DNA of 64,000 bases from JASLDZ01 sp964244065 (GCA_964244065.1 CAXTHH010000009.1:1-64000), one strand, 5' to 3'. Positions 32,787-42,606 are shown, numbered from the stretch's first letter. Program-made: numbers and translations. The notes: generated by a model not told the origin, from the sequence alone.

Positions 32787-35192
32787 TCAGCTCCGCAGCG
32801 TCGCGCCGAGCCTGGCGGCGGCGGCCACCACCTTGGCGCTCACCGCCTCGATGTCGGCGTCGGTCAGCGTGCGCTCGCGGGGCTGGAGCCGGACCTCCAA
32901 CGCGACGCTCTTGGCGCCCTCCGGCACGCCAGGGCCGCGGTAGACGTCGAACACGCGCGCCTCGGCGATCAGCGCCTTGTCGGCTCCCGCCGCGGCGCGG
33001 ACCAGCTCGCCCGCCGCCCGGCCCTCCTCCACCACGAAGGCGAAGTCGCGGGTCACGGGCTGGAGCGCGGGCAGATCCACCGCCGGCCGCGTCTTCACCG
33101 CGCGGCGCTTGGGCTCGGGAAGAGCGTCCAGCCGCAGCTCGAAGGCGTACAGCGGCCCGGGTGCGTCCAGCGCCTTGAGCACCGACGGGTGCAGGGCGCC
33201 GAACTCGGCCAGCACCGCCTTGGGCCCGAGCTGCAGCCGCGCCGACTGCGCCGGGTGCCACCAGGGCGAGGCGGCCCCCTGCACCGTCTGCAGCGAGCCC
33301 ACCGGCGCGCCCAGCGTCTCCAGCAACGCCAACAGGTCCCCCTTGACCTCGAACAGGGGACTGCGCGCGTCGCCCTGCCAGTCCCGCGGCGCGCCAGGGG
33401 CGAGCAGCGCGGTGGCGACCGTCGACTGGTCCTGCGGGCGGTCGCCGGCGAACACCGGGCCGATCTCGAACAGCGCCACCTCCGGCCGGCCACGGGCGGC
33501 GTTGCGCGCGGCCGCCTCGATCAGCCCCGGCAGGGCGGAGGGCCGCATGCAGTCCAGCTCCGCAGCGATCGGATTGGCGAGCACCAGCGCCGGCGCCCCC
33601 CCGCCGAACAGCTCGGCGTTCCGCCGGCTGGTGAACGACCAGCCGACCGTCTCGGCGTAGCCGGCCGCCGCCAGCGCGCGCCGGGCGGTGCGCACTCGGG
33701 CCTGCCGCGGGCTGAGCACGCCGTGGACGGGGGAGCCCAGGTGCGGCAGCGGTGTGGCGGGCAGGGCGGCCAGGCCCTCGATCCGCGCCACCTCCTCGAC
33801 GAGATCGGCCGGTCCCTCCACGTCGCGCCGCCAGGTGGGCGGCGTCACCGCCCAGCGCGCCCCGTCGCCGGACACGGCGAAGCCGAGCGCCTCCAGGATC
33901 GAGGCGATGCGCGTGGGCGCGACCTCCAGCCCGGTGAGCCGGCGCACCTCGTGCGGATCGAAGCTCACGGCGACCGGCGGGGCGGGCAGCTCGCCCGCCT
34001 CGGTGACCTCGGACGGCTCCCCGCCGCACAGCTCCAGGATCATGGCCGTGGCCAGCTCCAGCCCCTCGCGGACGAAGCCGGTGTCGACGCCCCGGGCGAA
34101 GCGGTACTGCGCGTCGCTGAACAGGCTCAGCGCGCGCCCGGTCTCCGCCACGCCGGTGGGCTCGAAATACGCCGCCTCGATGAACACGTCCGTCGTCGCC
34201 TCGGAGCAGCCGGTGGACATGCCGCCCATCACGCCGCCGAGGTCGATGGGCCGCTCTCCTGCGGCGTCCGCGATCACGCACATGGACGGATGGAGCTCGT
34301 AGGTCTTCCCGTCCAGCGCGATCAGGTGCTCGTCGCCGGCAGGCCCATGCTGGCCGTGGCGCACCACCAGCCGGTCGCCCACCAGCAGGTTGGCGTCATA
34401 GACGTGCAGCGGCCGGGCGCGGTCCAGGCTCAGGAAGTTGGTCACGTCCACCAGGGCGTTGATCGGGCGCAGGCCCACCGAGCGCAGCCGCGCCTGCAGC
34501 CAGGCGGGGGAGGGGCCGTTGCGCACGCCGCGGATCAGCCGGCCGGCCACGTAAGGGCACAGCTCTCGCGCGGCGATCTCCCAGCGGATCCGCGAGGGGA
34601 AGCGGCCAGCCTCGACGGGCGTGGGCCGGGGCTTCAGCGTTCCGGCGCCGGCGGCGGCTAGATCGCGGGCGATGCCGCGCACGCCCAGCCAGTCCGGCCG
34701 GTTGGGCGTCACCTCGAAGTCGATCACCGGCTCGGCGTCGAACGCCCGTGCGGCGCCCACGCCCACGGCGAGCTCGTCCGGCAGCTCGACGATCCCGTCG
34801 CTCTCCTCGGCGACCTCCAGCTCCTTGGCCGAGCAGAGCATGCCCATGGAGACCACGCCGCGGACCGGCTTCTCCACCAACGTGACGCCCAGCCCCGGCA
34901 CGTGGGCGCCGATGGGGGCGTAGATGGTGGTCAGCCCCGCCCTGGCGTTGGGCGCGCCGCAGACGATCTCCTTCATCCCGTCGCGGGTCTCCACCTGGCA
35001 GACCTGCAGCCGGTCGGCGTTGGGGTGCGGCGCGGCCGAGACGATCCTGGCCACCGAGAAGGGCGCGAGCTTCACGCCCGGATCCTCCAGATGCTCGACC
35101 TCCAGGCCGGCCATGGTCATCACCTCGGCCAGCTCGGAGGCGGTGAGCGACGTCTCGAGGTGATCGGCCAGCCAGGCGGGGGTGAACTTCAT
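32787..35192 (-). CDS. pheT: Phenylalanyl-tRNA synthetase beta subunit
   Basis: 801 residues, the full bacterial length. The order of domains is as expected. The N-terminal MKFTPAWLADHLETSLTASE is followed by an EMAP-like tRNA-binding domain (FSVARIVSAAPHPNADRLQV) and the B3/B4 editing domain (around INALVDVTNFLSLDRARPLH). B5 (RRLTGLEVAPTRIASILEAL) and the catalytic-like core (TVGWSFTSRRNAELF) come next. The C-terminal FDX-ACB anticodon-binding domain contains FDVYRGPGVPEGAKSVALEV and LQPRERTLTDADIEAV. It works as alpha2beta2 with PheS, encoded 600 bp upstream. Confidence 0.97.
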   Translation of the reverse strand: MKFTPAWLADHLETSLTASELAEVMTMAGLEVEHLEDPGVKLAPFSVARIVSAAPHPNADRLQVCQVETRDGMKEIVCGAPNARAGLTTIYAPIGAHVPGLGVTLVEKPVRGVVSMGMLCSAKELEVAEESDGIVELPDELAVGVGAARAFDAEPVIDFEVTPNRPDWLGVRGIARDLAAAGAGTLKPRPTPVEAGRFPSRIRWEIAARELCPYVAGRLIRGVRNGPSPAWLQARLRSVGLRPINALVDVTNFLSLDRARPLHVYDANLLVGDRLVVRHGQHGPAGDEHLIALDGKTYELHPSMCVIADAAGERPIDLGGVMGGMSTGCSEATTDVFIEAAYFEPTGVAETGRALSLFSDAQYRFARGVDTGFVREGLELATAMILELCGGEPSEVTEAGELPAPPVAVSFDPHEVRRLTGLEVAPTRIASILEALGFAVSGDGARWAVTPPTWRRDVEGPADLVEEVARIEGLAALPATPLPHLGSPVHGVLSPRQARVRTARRALAAAGYAETVGWSFTSRRNAELFGGGAPALVLANPIAAELDCMRPSALPGLIEAAARNAARGRPEVALFEIGPVFAGDRPQDQSTVATALLAPGAPRDWQGDARSPLFEVKGDLLALLETLGAPVGSLQTVQGAASPWWHPAQSARLQLGPKAVLAEFGALHPSVLKALDAPGPLYAFELRLDALPEPKRRAVKTRPAVDLPALQPVTRDFAFVVEEGRAAGELVRAAAGADKALIAEARVFDVYRGPGVPEGAKSVALEVRLQPRERTLTDADIEAVSAKVVAAAARLGATLRS

Positions 35193-35308
35193 GCGCGCGG
35201 GCGTAGGCGATCCCGCCCGCCGCCGTCCAGCCGTCTGAGCTGAAAGCCGGCTGGTCGGGCTTGCGACGCGGGGCCGGGAATGTTCAGCTTGGCCTCGACG
35301 AGGATCGC

Positions 35309-35776
35309 ATGCGCCGCTCTCCGCCCGCCGCCCTGACCGCGGCCCTGGCCCTGACCACGCCCGCGCTGGCCGCGCCGCCGCCGGCCGCCTCGCCGTTCAA
35401 GCCGGGCAAGTGGGACATCGCCGTCACCATCGACAAGGTCCAGATGTCGGGCGGCATGGGCGCGGCCGTCGCCGGTGCGCTCAAGGGCAAGACCACGCAT
35501 GTGGCGCACTGCCTGACCGCGGCGGAGGCGGCCAAGGGCGCCAACGAGATGCTCTCGGGCAAGAGCGGCTGCACCATGCCCAGGCGCGTGATGGCGGGCG
35601 GGCGCCTCTCGGGCGAGATCGTCTGCCACAACGGCCCGAGCACCTCGAGGATGGCGCAGGACGGCGCCTACACGCCCACAAGCTTCAGGATCAGAAGCCG
35701 CGCCGTGGAGAGCGGGGGCGCCATGCCCATGACCCTGGACATGACCCACGTGGGCGCCCGCGTGGGCGACTGCTGA
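35309..35776 (+). CDS. DUF3617 exported protein between pheS and pheT
   Basis: 155 residues from ATG 35309, preceded by GACGAGGA. The signal peptide MRRSPPAALTAALALTTPAL ends near ALAAPP. The mature part begins FKPGKWDIAVTIDKVQMSGG, typical of DUF3617 ('x-P-G-x-W-x-x-x-x'). It has paired cysteines in THVAHCLTAAEA, KSGCTMPRR and IVCHNGPST. Function is unknown; these are probably periplasmic proteins. It lies on the strand opposite to pheS and pheT, in the middle of what is usually one operon. Confidence 0.85.
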   Translation: MRRSPPAALTAALALTTPALAAPPPAASPFKPGKWDIAVTIDKVQMSGGMGAAVAGALKGKTTHVAHCLTAAEAAKGANEMLSGKSGCTMPRRVMAGGRLSGEIVCHNGPSTSRMAQDGAYTPTSFRIRSRAVESGGAMPMTLDMTHVGARVGDC

Positions 35777-35789
35777 GGCGCGGTCGCCC

Positions 35790-36863
35790 TCAGCTCAGCC
35801 CGGCGGCGGCGGTCGGCGTCTGGAACGGCGAGAAGCCGTAGTGGTCCAGCCAGCGGGCGTCGCTGGCGAACAGGTCGCGCAGGTCGGGCATGCCGTACTT
35901 GAGCATGCCCAGGCGGTCGACGCCGAAGCCGAAGGCGAAGCCGGTCCACTCGGCCGGGTCGAGGCCGCAGTTGCGCAGCACTTTCGGATGGACCATGCCG
36001 CAGCCCACCACCTCCAGCCAGTCCGTCCCCGTGCCGATGCGCAGCTCGCCGCCGGAGCGGTCGCACTGCACGTCCATCTCCGCCGAGGGCTCGGTGAAGG
36101 GGAAGTGGTGCGGGCGGAAGCGCGTGGTCACCGTGTCCGTCTCGAAGAAGCGGCGCACGAACTCGCCCAGCGTCCACTTCAGGTGGCCCATGTGGACGCC
36201 GCGGTCGATCACCAGGCCCTCCAGCTGGTGGAACATCGGCGTGTGGGTGGCGTCCGAGTCTTTCCGGTAGGTGCGGCCGGGGGCGACGATGCGGATCGGC
36301 GGCGCCTGGCCCATCATGGTGCGCACCTGCACGGGGCTGGTGTGCGTGCGCAGCACCTTGCGCTCGCCGTCCGGGCCCGGGGCCAAGAAGAAGGTGTCGT
36401 GCGTCTCTCGCGCCGGGTGCTTGGGCGGGAAGTTCAGGGCCGTGAAGTTGTGGAAGTCGTCCTCGATGTCGGGGCCCTCGGCCACCGCGAACCCCATCTC
36501 GGCGAAGATGGCCACCATCTCGTCCATCACCTGCAGGGTGGGGTGGACCGAGCCGCGGCGGCGGGCGGGGGCGGGCAGGGTCAGGTCCACCCGGTCGGTG
36601 GCGAGCCGGGCCTCCAGCGCCTCGGCCTCCAGCGCCTCACGCCGGGCGGCGAGGGCGGCGGCCACCCGGTCGCGCAGGCCGTTCACCCGCGGCCCCTGCA
36701 CGCGGCGTTCGTCGGGCGGGAGCGCGCCCATGCCCTTCAGCAGCGCGGAGACCGAGCCCGCCTTGCCCAGCGCGCCCACCCGCACGGCCTCCAGCGCGGC
36801 GAGGTCGGGCGCGGACACGGCGGCGGCGAGGAGCTCGGTCTCGAGCGCGGCGAGGTCGGTCAT
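35790..36863 (-). CDS. pheS: Phenylalanyl-tRNA synthetase alpha subunit
   Basis: 357 residues, class II synthetase. An N-terminal coiled coil (LAALETELLAAAVSAPDLAA) is followed by motif 1 (HPTLQVMDEMVAIFAEMGFA). Motif 2 is around LRTHTSPVQVRTM and FHQLEGLVIDRGVHMGHLKW. Motif 3 is in GFAFGFGVDRLGMLKYGMPD. WLEVVGCGMVHPKVL is also diagnostic. Its stop is 14 nt from the stop of the convergent DUF3617 gene, so pheT must have a separate promoter or be reached by read-through antisense to that gene. Confidence 0.97.
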   Translation of the reverse strand: MTDLAALETELLAAAVSAPDLAALEAVRVGALGKAGSVSALLKGMGALPPDERRVQGPRVNGLRDRVAAALAARREALEAEALEARLATDRVDLTLPAPARRRGSVHPTLQVMDEMVAIFAEMGFAVAEGPDIEDDFHNFTALNFPPKHPARETHDTFFLAPGPDGERKVLRTHTSPVQVRTMMGQAPPIRIVAPGRTYRKDSDATHTPMFHQLEGLVIDRGVHMGHLKWTLGEFVRRFFETDTVTTRFRPHHFPFTEPSAEMDVQCDRSGGELRIGTGTDWLEVVGCGMVHPKVLRNCGLDPAEWTGFAFGFGVDRLGMLKYGMPDLRDLFASDARWLDHYGFSPFQTPTAAAGLS

Positions 36864-37030
36864 GGATCCGACGGCTTACCCGCGGAGAACGGCCGCGTCA
36901 CTCGCCAACCCCGTCGTGAGCTGACGCTGACGCACAGGCCCTGGGATCGGTCCTCGGCGACAAGGCCGTCCGCGGCGACGCTCGACCGCGTCGCCTCCGG
37001 GCTCGACATCCCGATCCACGCCACGTCGGG

Positions 37031-38368
37031 TCAGAGCGGAGGTCGATCCGGGCCTCGACGTGCGACGAGGCCGAACGAGGTGCTGACGAAGCTCTGCAGG
37101 AGCAGCTTGAGGTGAGGGTCGGTGGAGTAGGGCGGCGCGTCGATGTGACGATCGGCCGGCCGCCCGCCCAGGTCGTAGTTGATCGGCGAAACGTCATGCC
37201 CCTCGGAGCGCAGCTCCGACGCGAGCCGCTCCATGTCCTTGCGCCGGAACAGGACGACGGGTCCGTTCGCTAGGGTGCGGTCGTCGGAAGACAGGTTCAG
37301 TTCGGTGGTGTGCACGGCGACTCCGCCCGGCCGCAGGCATTTCAGCGACTCGCGGAAGAAGCGCAGACCGGCGTCGATGGAGCCGAGATGTTCGAATGCG
37401 CAGGCCGACCAGCAGAAGTCGAAGCCCCGCAGGTCGGCCGGGATGTCGTTCATGTCGACCGGACGGTAGGTGACGTGTCGATCCAAGGCGGCCCTGTCGC
37501 AGAGCTCGGAGAAATGGAGCTGATCGACGCCGTCGCTGTGCTGGCCGCTCAAGGCCCAGAGTTCGGCCGCCCTGCGGTCGGCGGGAAGATCCGTGGCCTC
37601 GATGTCCAAGCCCATCGCGGCGAACAGCGACGGGAGCCGCTCCTCGCCGACGCCAAAGCCAAGGCCCTTGAACCCGGGCTGCAGCATGCCCCGGGTGCGC
37701 AGAACCTGAAGTATGTAGACGAATTCCCACAGCTTGCGGTGGCGTCGCTTTCGAACGCGAAGCGCCTTCACCCACGCGTCGAACTCGGGTTCGTCGAATT
37801 GCGCCGCGGTGCATGACTGCGACGTCGGCGTCCTCAGCGTCGCCGCCCGGTCGCGGACCAGCCCTGCGTCTGCTGAGGACCCGGTCGGCGCCGGCCGTTT
37901 CCGGGGCGGCGCAGCACGCGTGAAGATGGCGCGGCTGGCCCGGCGCAGGCTCGCCCGATCCGCCTGCAGCGCGTCCACCTTGACGCTCAGCGCGGCGGCG
38001 GCCGCGTCCGTCCAGCCGAGCACGTGCCCGTGCAGGGCGAACGCGCGCCCCAGCTCGCCCTCGAAGCGCAGGCTGTGTCGCCCTCCACGTCGGATCAGAT
38101 CTTCGAGGGGCTGCTCGACGACGGCGACGATCTCCGCAGGCGTGCCATCGTCGGCGTGACGCTTCAGCTCGAGCCGGAGGCGCCCCGCGCTCGCCGCCAG
38201 GCCCTGGAACCTGAGCCGCAACGTCCGTTCCCCCTCGGCGGCGAAGACGTAGGGCGTGTGAAAGGCGTAGCCGTCGATTGCAGCCAAGCTCCCGGGCGCA
38301 GGGCCGAGGCCGCGGATGACGCTGGCCATCTCGGGGAAGTAGCCGAAGGGGTCGAGGTGGGACGGCAT
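37031..38368 (-). CDS. SAM-dependent methyltransferase of the surface-glycan island
   Basis: 445 residues from ATG 38368. The first ~200 residues are a beta-rich domain without a family I recognise (TPYVFAAEGERTLRLRFQGL, LRFEGELGRAFALHGHVLGW). The C-terminal class I methyltransferase starts near residue 245. Motif I is GFKGLGFGVGEERLPSLFAA, followed by IEATDLPADRRAAELWALSG and FDFCWSACAFEHLGSIDAGL. FFRESLKCLRPGGVAVHTTE completes the core. Such proteins in glycan clusters methylate sugars or cap chain ends. It is divergent from the GT2 gene at 38675. A glycan substrate is inferred from position. Confidence 0.8.
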   Translation of the reverse strand: MPSHLDPFGYFPEMASVIRGLGPAPGSLAAIDGYAFHTPYVFAAEGERTLRLRFQGLAASAGRLRLELKRHADDGTPAEIVAVVEQPLEDLIRRGGRHSLRFEGELGRAFALHGHVLGWTDAAAAALSVKVDALQADRASLRRASRAIFTRAAPPRKRPAPTGSSADAGLVRDRAATLRTPTSQSCTAAQFDEPEFDAWVKALRVRKRRHRKLWEFVYILQVLRTRGMLQPGFKGLGFGVGEERLPSLFAAMGLDIEATDLPADRRAAELWALSGQHSDGVDQLHFSELCDRAALDRHVTYRPVDMNDIPADLRGFDFCWSACAFEHLGSIDAGLRFFRESLKCLRPGGVAVHTTELNLSSDDRTLANGPVVLFRRKDMERLASELRSEGHDVSPINYDLGGRPADRHIDAPPYSTDPHLKLLLQSFVSTSFGLVARRGPDRPPL

Positions 38369-38674
38369 CTCGAAGGGTCGCCTTGTTCGCAATCGACGGT
38401 GAATCGCGCTGCCGAACCGCCAACGCCCAGCGCGGCTTTGCTCACCCGCATGTCGGCCGCGCACGGTGGAGGGACGGAGGAGGCCATCGCAGGTCGAACC
38501 GAACACCTGCACCTCCGCCACCGGACCGTCCAGACGCTTCCGCGATCGGACGAGCGCGGGCTGCACGGGCGGAGGTCAGCCGCTTGGCGGCGCTTCGGGG
38601 CTCAAGAGGCGGCCGAGGACTGCCGTCGGCCCCGCTCGCCTGCTATCCAGCCCAACGCCCTACGACGCGAGCGC
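38369..38674. other. Divergent 306-nt intergenic region
   Basis: It separates the methyltransferase (leftward) from the GT2 gene (rightward) and should hold both promoters. Frames remain open here but show no family sequence. I could not pick convincing -35/-10 pairs. Confidence 0.5.
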
Positions 38675-41326
38675 ATGCCCCCGAACGTCTCCTCCTTCGC
38701 CCCTCTGGCCGACTACGACCTCGTCCAGCTGCATCGACTCCTGCTCGGCCGCGACCCCGCGTCCGACGCCGAACTGGCTTCGCGGCGAGGGCGACGTCTC
38801 GACGACCTCGTGCGCGAGTACGTCGGCTCGTCGGAGTTCCGGCTGAACCTGCAAGCCCCGTTGGCCCAAGGGCGCCTGCCATCCACGCCCTCACAGCGCC
38901 TCCCGGCCGCAGGTGCGGCGGCCTGGGCGGCGGTCACGCTTCCTCTCGACCCCGCGGTGCGATCGCGTCTCGCAGGGCTCCGGACCTGGCCGGACCTCTA
39001 CGCGGCCCTGTTCAGCGACGGGGATTTCCGGCGCGAGATCGAGGGTGTGAACCCCTCGGCCGCTTCCGACGCCTTCGCGGAGAGCTGTCGAGCCATGGCG
39101 GAACGGCTGGCCGGCCGCGCGCTGCTGGGCGGCGTCGATCGGTTCGCCGGGGACGAGGTGGTGGGCTGGGCGCTCGACCGCCTCCGTCCCGAGACGCCCA
39201 TGGATGTCGAGCTCTGGGTGGACGATCGACCCGCCGCTCGAACGCGCACGCGTCTGTTCCGCCGCGACCTGCAGGACGCGATGGGCGGCAGCGGCTGTTA
39301 CGGCTTCCATTTCGGGGAGGCCGAAGGAAGCGCGCCTCGGCTGCTCGTCGGATCGCTGTTCGAGGTGCGTGACGCCCACTCAGGCGTCGTCCTCGCCGCC
39401 CACGAGCTGACCACCGACGCGAACGCAGGCCCGGGAGAGGCCGAGAGCGTTCGCCGAGACCTTGCAAGCCTGCGTGAAGCTTTGGAGCGGCTGCATCGGG
39501 GCGCGGAGAGGATGGCGCCGTCCGCGGTCTTCACGCTCGACGACTACGCCGGCTGGAGCCGCGCCTACGGCGTCGATACGCCCAGAGCCGAGCGGATGCG
39601 CGCGACGATGTCTTCGCGCTGGGGCGCGGTCACGCGCATCTCCGTGCTCGTCTCCGCGCTGGACGTTCCGCTGGACCACGCGCCCTTGCTCGCCGACTTG
39701 GAACGGCAAGCCGTACCGGGATGGGAGGCGATCCTGCCCGCCGCCCTCCAGCACGTGGAGGAGCTCGCCTCCCTCACGGCGCGGTCGGAGCCTGAGACCC
39801 GGGATCGGACGCACATCGCCGCAAGCGTCGAGGACGCCTTGGAGACGGCTCGCGGCGAGTACGTCCTGCTGCTGCGAGGCGGCGACCGCCTCCCTCCCGA
39901 TGCGCTCTTCAACGCCCTGCTCGCCGTGCAGGCGGAGCCGCCTCCGATCCTGCTGTTTGGCGACGACGACCTCTTCGATCCGGAGGAGCCGCCGGATGCG
40001 GGGCGCAGCCGTCCGCGCCTCCGGACGACGTTCGATCCGGACCTGCTGCTGCAGAGGCATGACGCGCTGGGGTCGACCGTGCTGGTGAGGCGGAAGGAGC
40101 TCCTGACGGCTCTCGATCGGGGAGGGTCTCTCGACCCGGAGCGCCGACACGATCTGCAGCTGCGCGTGCTGGAGCACACCGCTCCCGAAAGGGTCGCCCA
40201 CATCGGCGGCTTCATCGCGCACCGTCGCAGGACGGCGGGGCGGGGGCCCGGCGAGCGGGGCGCGGCGCCGGAGGGACGCTTGTACGAGGCGGTCCAGGCT
40301 CATCTCGATCGCACGGGCTCGACGGCCCAGGTCAGCCTTGGCGACGACCCCTTCCGGCCCGAGGCACGGCGGGCGCAGCTGCGCATCGTCCATCCGCTCC
40401 GCGAGGGCACGTCGGCGACGGTGATCATCCCGACCCGGGATCGCTGGGACCTGCTAGGTCCCTGCCTGGACAGCCTGGAGCGTGACCGTTCGACGAACGC
40501 GACGGTGATGGACGTCGTCGTGGTCGACAACGGCAGTCGGGACGAGGAGACGCTCGCCGAGCTGGCCACGCGCGAGCGGGCGGGCGATCTGCGCGTGATC
40601 CGCTCGGAGGGGCCCTTCAACTTCGCGGCGCTGAACAACCTGGCCGCCCGCACGTCCCGGGCGGACCTGCTCGTCATGCTGAACAACGACATCGAGGTGC
40701 TCGTCCCCGGCTGGCTCGACGGCCTGGCGCGACACGCGCTCCGGAGCGAGATCGGGGCGGTGGGGGCGCGCCTGCTCTATGGCGACTTCACGATCCAACA
40801 CGCGGGCGTCGTGACCGGCGGTCTGCACGCGCGCACCGCGCACGAGGGGGTGGGCCAGCCGGCCTCGTCCGGAGGTTACCTCGGCCGGCATGCGCTCACC
40901 CGGCGCGTCACGGCGGTCACCGGCGCCTGTCTGGCGACCCGCCGGACGGTGTGGGAGCGGCTGGGAGGATTGGACGCAGCACGCTTCCCTGTAGACGGCA
41001 ACGACATCGACTATTGCCTGCGCGCCTGGAAGGCCGGGCTGGCGGTGCTCTACACGCCTGACGCCACGCTCCTCCATCACGAGTCCAAGTCGCGCGGCTT
41101 CAACACGCGCAGCCGCTCCGCCCAGGAACGCGGCGCGCGCGAGGCCGAGCGCCTGCTGACGCTCTGGGGCGACCGCCTCCGCGAGGACCCTTGGTACCCG
41201 CCCGCGTTCGACCGCTCGGCTCCGCCGTTCACGCGGCTCACCGCTCCGGTGCGGCGCGCCGACGGCGCGGCGTGGGCGTCTCAGGCGTCGGCTCAGCCCC
41301 TGGCGCGGGACGGGAGCGGGGCATGA
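38675..41326 (+). CDS. Multidomain family 2 glycosyltransferase with DUF4214-like N-terminus
   Basis: 883 residues from ATG 38675. Residues ~10-55 (YDLVQLHRLLLGRDPASDAE, then YVGSSEFRLNL) match the DUF4214-type helical repeat found in secreted and glycan-related proteins. A beta domain (DEVVGWALDRLRPETPMDVE) and a degenerate GT-A-like region (about 325-560: TRISVLVSALDVPLDHAPLL, EYVLLLRGGDRLPPDALFNA) follow. The C-terminal GT2 domain (about 588-850) is intact: VIIPTRDRWDLLGPCLDSLE, VVVDNGSRDEETL, LLVMLNNDIEVLVPGWLDGL (DxD equivalent N-N-D) and PVDGNDIDYCLRAWKAGLAV. It resembles O-antigen rhamnosyltransferase-like GT2 enzymes. It is coupled (ATGA) to the coiled-coil gene. Confidence 0.87.
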   Translation: MPPNVSSFAPLADYDLVQLHRLLLGRDPASDAELASRRGRRLDDLVREYVGSSEFRLNLQAPLAQGRLPSTPSQRLPAAGAAAWAAVTLPLDPAVRSRLAGLRTWPDLYAALFSDGDFRREIEGVNPSAASDAFAESCRAMAERLAGRALLGGVDRFAGDEVVGWALDRLRPETPMDVELWVDDRPAARTRTRLFRRDLQDAMGGSGCYGFHFGEAEGSAPRLLVGSLFEVRDAHSGVVLAAHELTTDANAGPGEAESVRRDLASLREALERLHRGAERMAPSAVFTLDDYAGWSRAYGVDTPRAERMRATMSSRWGAVTRISVLVSALDVPLDHAPLLADLERQAVPGWEAILPAALQHVEELASLTARSEPETRDRTHIAASVEDALETARGEYVLLLRGGDRLPPDALFNALLAVQAEPPPILLFGDDDLFDPEEPPDAGRSRPRLRTTFDPDLLLQRHDALGSTVLVRRKELLTALDRGGSLDPERRHDLQLRVLEHTAPERVAHIGGFIAHRRRTAGRGPGERGAAPEGRLYEAVQAHLDRTGSTAQVSLGDDPFRPEARRAQLRIVHPLREGTSATVIIPTRDRWDLLGPCLDSLERDRSTNATVMDVVVVDNGSRDEETLAELATRERAGDLRVIRSEGPFNFAALNNLAARTSRADLLVMLNNDIEVLVPGWLDGLARHALRSEIGAVGARLLYGDFTIQHAGVVTGGLHARTAHEGVGQPASSGGYLGRHALTRRVTAVTGACLATRRTVWERLGGLDAARFPVDGNDIDYCLRAWKAGLAVLYTPDATLLHHESKSRGFNTRSRSAQERGAREAERLLTLWGDRLREDPWYPPAFDRSAPPFTRLTAPVRRADGAAWASQASAQPLARDGSGA

Positions 41327-42606
41327 CGGACCGGGCGGGGATCGCCGCCGCCGCCTATGGACGGCTCGCCATCATGGTGGTCGGAGCTCCGGAGGAGGCG
41401 GTCGCCGGGACGGTTCTGCTGCTCAGGAGGGCGGGAGCCGGCGCACCCGCGGCCGATCGCGACGGCGCGCCAGGTGCGCTCGCGCGCCGGCTGGCGATGC
41501 GTGCCCAGCGCGATCCCTTCGCGGAGCCGCCGGCTCTCACTCCCGAGCGCCTCAGCGAAGCGCGCCGCCTTCTCGCGAGCGGCTTCGAGGAGGGCGATCC
41601 CGTGGTGCTGGCCCCCCCGCCCGGTGAGGCGCCCCTGTGGGCGCGCGCCCTCGGGGACGCGGGTTTCGGGACAGCCTGGCTGCTGGTCGTAGGGCCGGCT
41701 TCGAGCGTGGACGCCGAACCGGCCGCCGCGGCCCGCGAGGTGCGCCGCTGGGCCGCGAGCCTCGTCTCGGCGGAGCGTGCGACGCAGGGCGCCCGACGAG
41801 CGGTGGCGGACGCCGAAGCGCTTCAGCGCGATCCCCGGCCCGGCCTGGAGCGGATCGCCCGGCGCCTGGGCGTGGAGTGGAGCTCCCGCAGCGAGCGGCT
41901 CGCCGTTCCCGCCTTCACCAAGCCCGTCTCCCGGGTGACGCAAGATCTGCTCGCCACCCCCGGTTTCGCCGCCGCCAGGCGCCTGGGCGAGGCTCTGCGC
42001 GCCGAGTGGGACGGACGGACCCCCAACACGGACGCGGTGGCGGAAGCCGCCGAGTGGCTCGCCGGCCTTCCTGGAACGGTCGGCCCGGCGGTCGCCCCCG
42101 AAGGCGCGCCGGCGTCGCCGCTCGACCGCGCGGCGCCTGCCGAGAAGGCCGCGCTGGAGGCCCGGGCCCGGGCGGCCGAGGCCCGCGCCGAAGTCACCGC
42201 CGCCGCGCTCGCCGCCGCCCGCCGCCGCCATGCGGAGGCGGAGGCGCTGCTCCAGGCCCGGGCGACCGAAGCGGTGAGGGACGCGCAGGCTGCGCGAGCC
42301 GAGATCGGCGAGGTGCAGGCCGCCGCCGAAGCCGCGCAGGCCGCCCTGCTCGAGCGGGAACGGGAGCTGGACGACGTCAGGGCGGCCGCTGCGGAGCAGA
42401 ACCGGCTGTCGGAAGCGCGTCACCTCGAGCAGGTCCGCCTTTTCGCGGACGAGGACGCGCGCCTGCGCGAGCGTCTGCTCGAGGCCGCGGTCCTGTCCGA
42501 GATCGCTCTGGGTGCGGTGAAACGACTCACCTTGGAGCGTGACGCCGCGCGCCGGGAGCTCGCACGCAACAACCGCAGCCTCTTGAAGCGCTTGCTCCGC
42601 CGGTGA
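41323..42606 (+). CDS. Coiled-coil protein of the surface island, unknown function
   Basis: 427 residues; ATG in a 4-nt overlap with the GT2 gene. The N-terminal half (IMVVGAPEEAVAGTVLLLRR, ERLSEARRLLASGFEEGDPV, PGLERIARRLGVEW) resembles sulfotransferase-like or GT-associated proteins of polysaccharide loci, but without a visible PAPS-binding motif. Residues ~265-400 are a long Ala/Glu/Arg-rich coiled coil. It ends in RNNRSLLKRLLRR, a basic tail that may contact membrane lipids. It may scaffold the coupled glycosyltransferase or sense chain length; this is a guess. The S-layer gene follows 136 nt later. Confidence 0.65.
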   Translation: MTDRAGIAAAAYGRLAIMVVGAPEEAVAGTVLLLRRAGAGAPAADRDGAPGALARRLAMRAQRDPFAEPPALTPERLSEARRLLASGFEEGDPVVLAPPPGEAPLWARALGDAGFGTAWLLVVGPASSVDAEPAAAAREVRRWAASLVSAERATQGARRAVADAEALQRDPRPGLERIARRLGVEWSSRSERLAVPAFTKPVSRVTQDLLATPGFAAARRLGEALRAEWDGRTPNTDAVAEAAEWLAGLPGTVGPAVAPEGAPASPLDRAAPAEKAALEARARAAEARAEVTAAALAAARRRHAEAEALLQARATEAVRDAQAARAEIGEVQAAAEAAQAALLERERELDDVRAAAAEQNRLSEARHLEQVRLFADEDARLRERLLEAAVLSEIALGAVKRLTLERDAARRELARNNRSLLKRLLRR

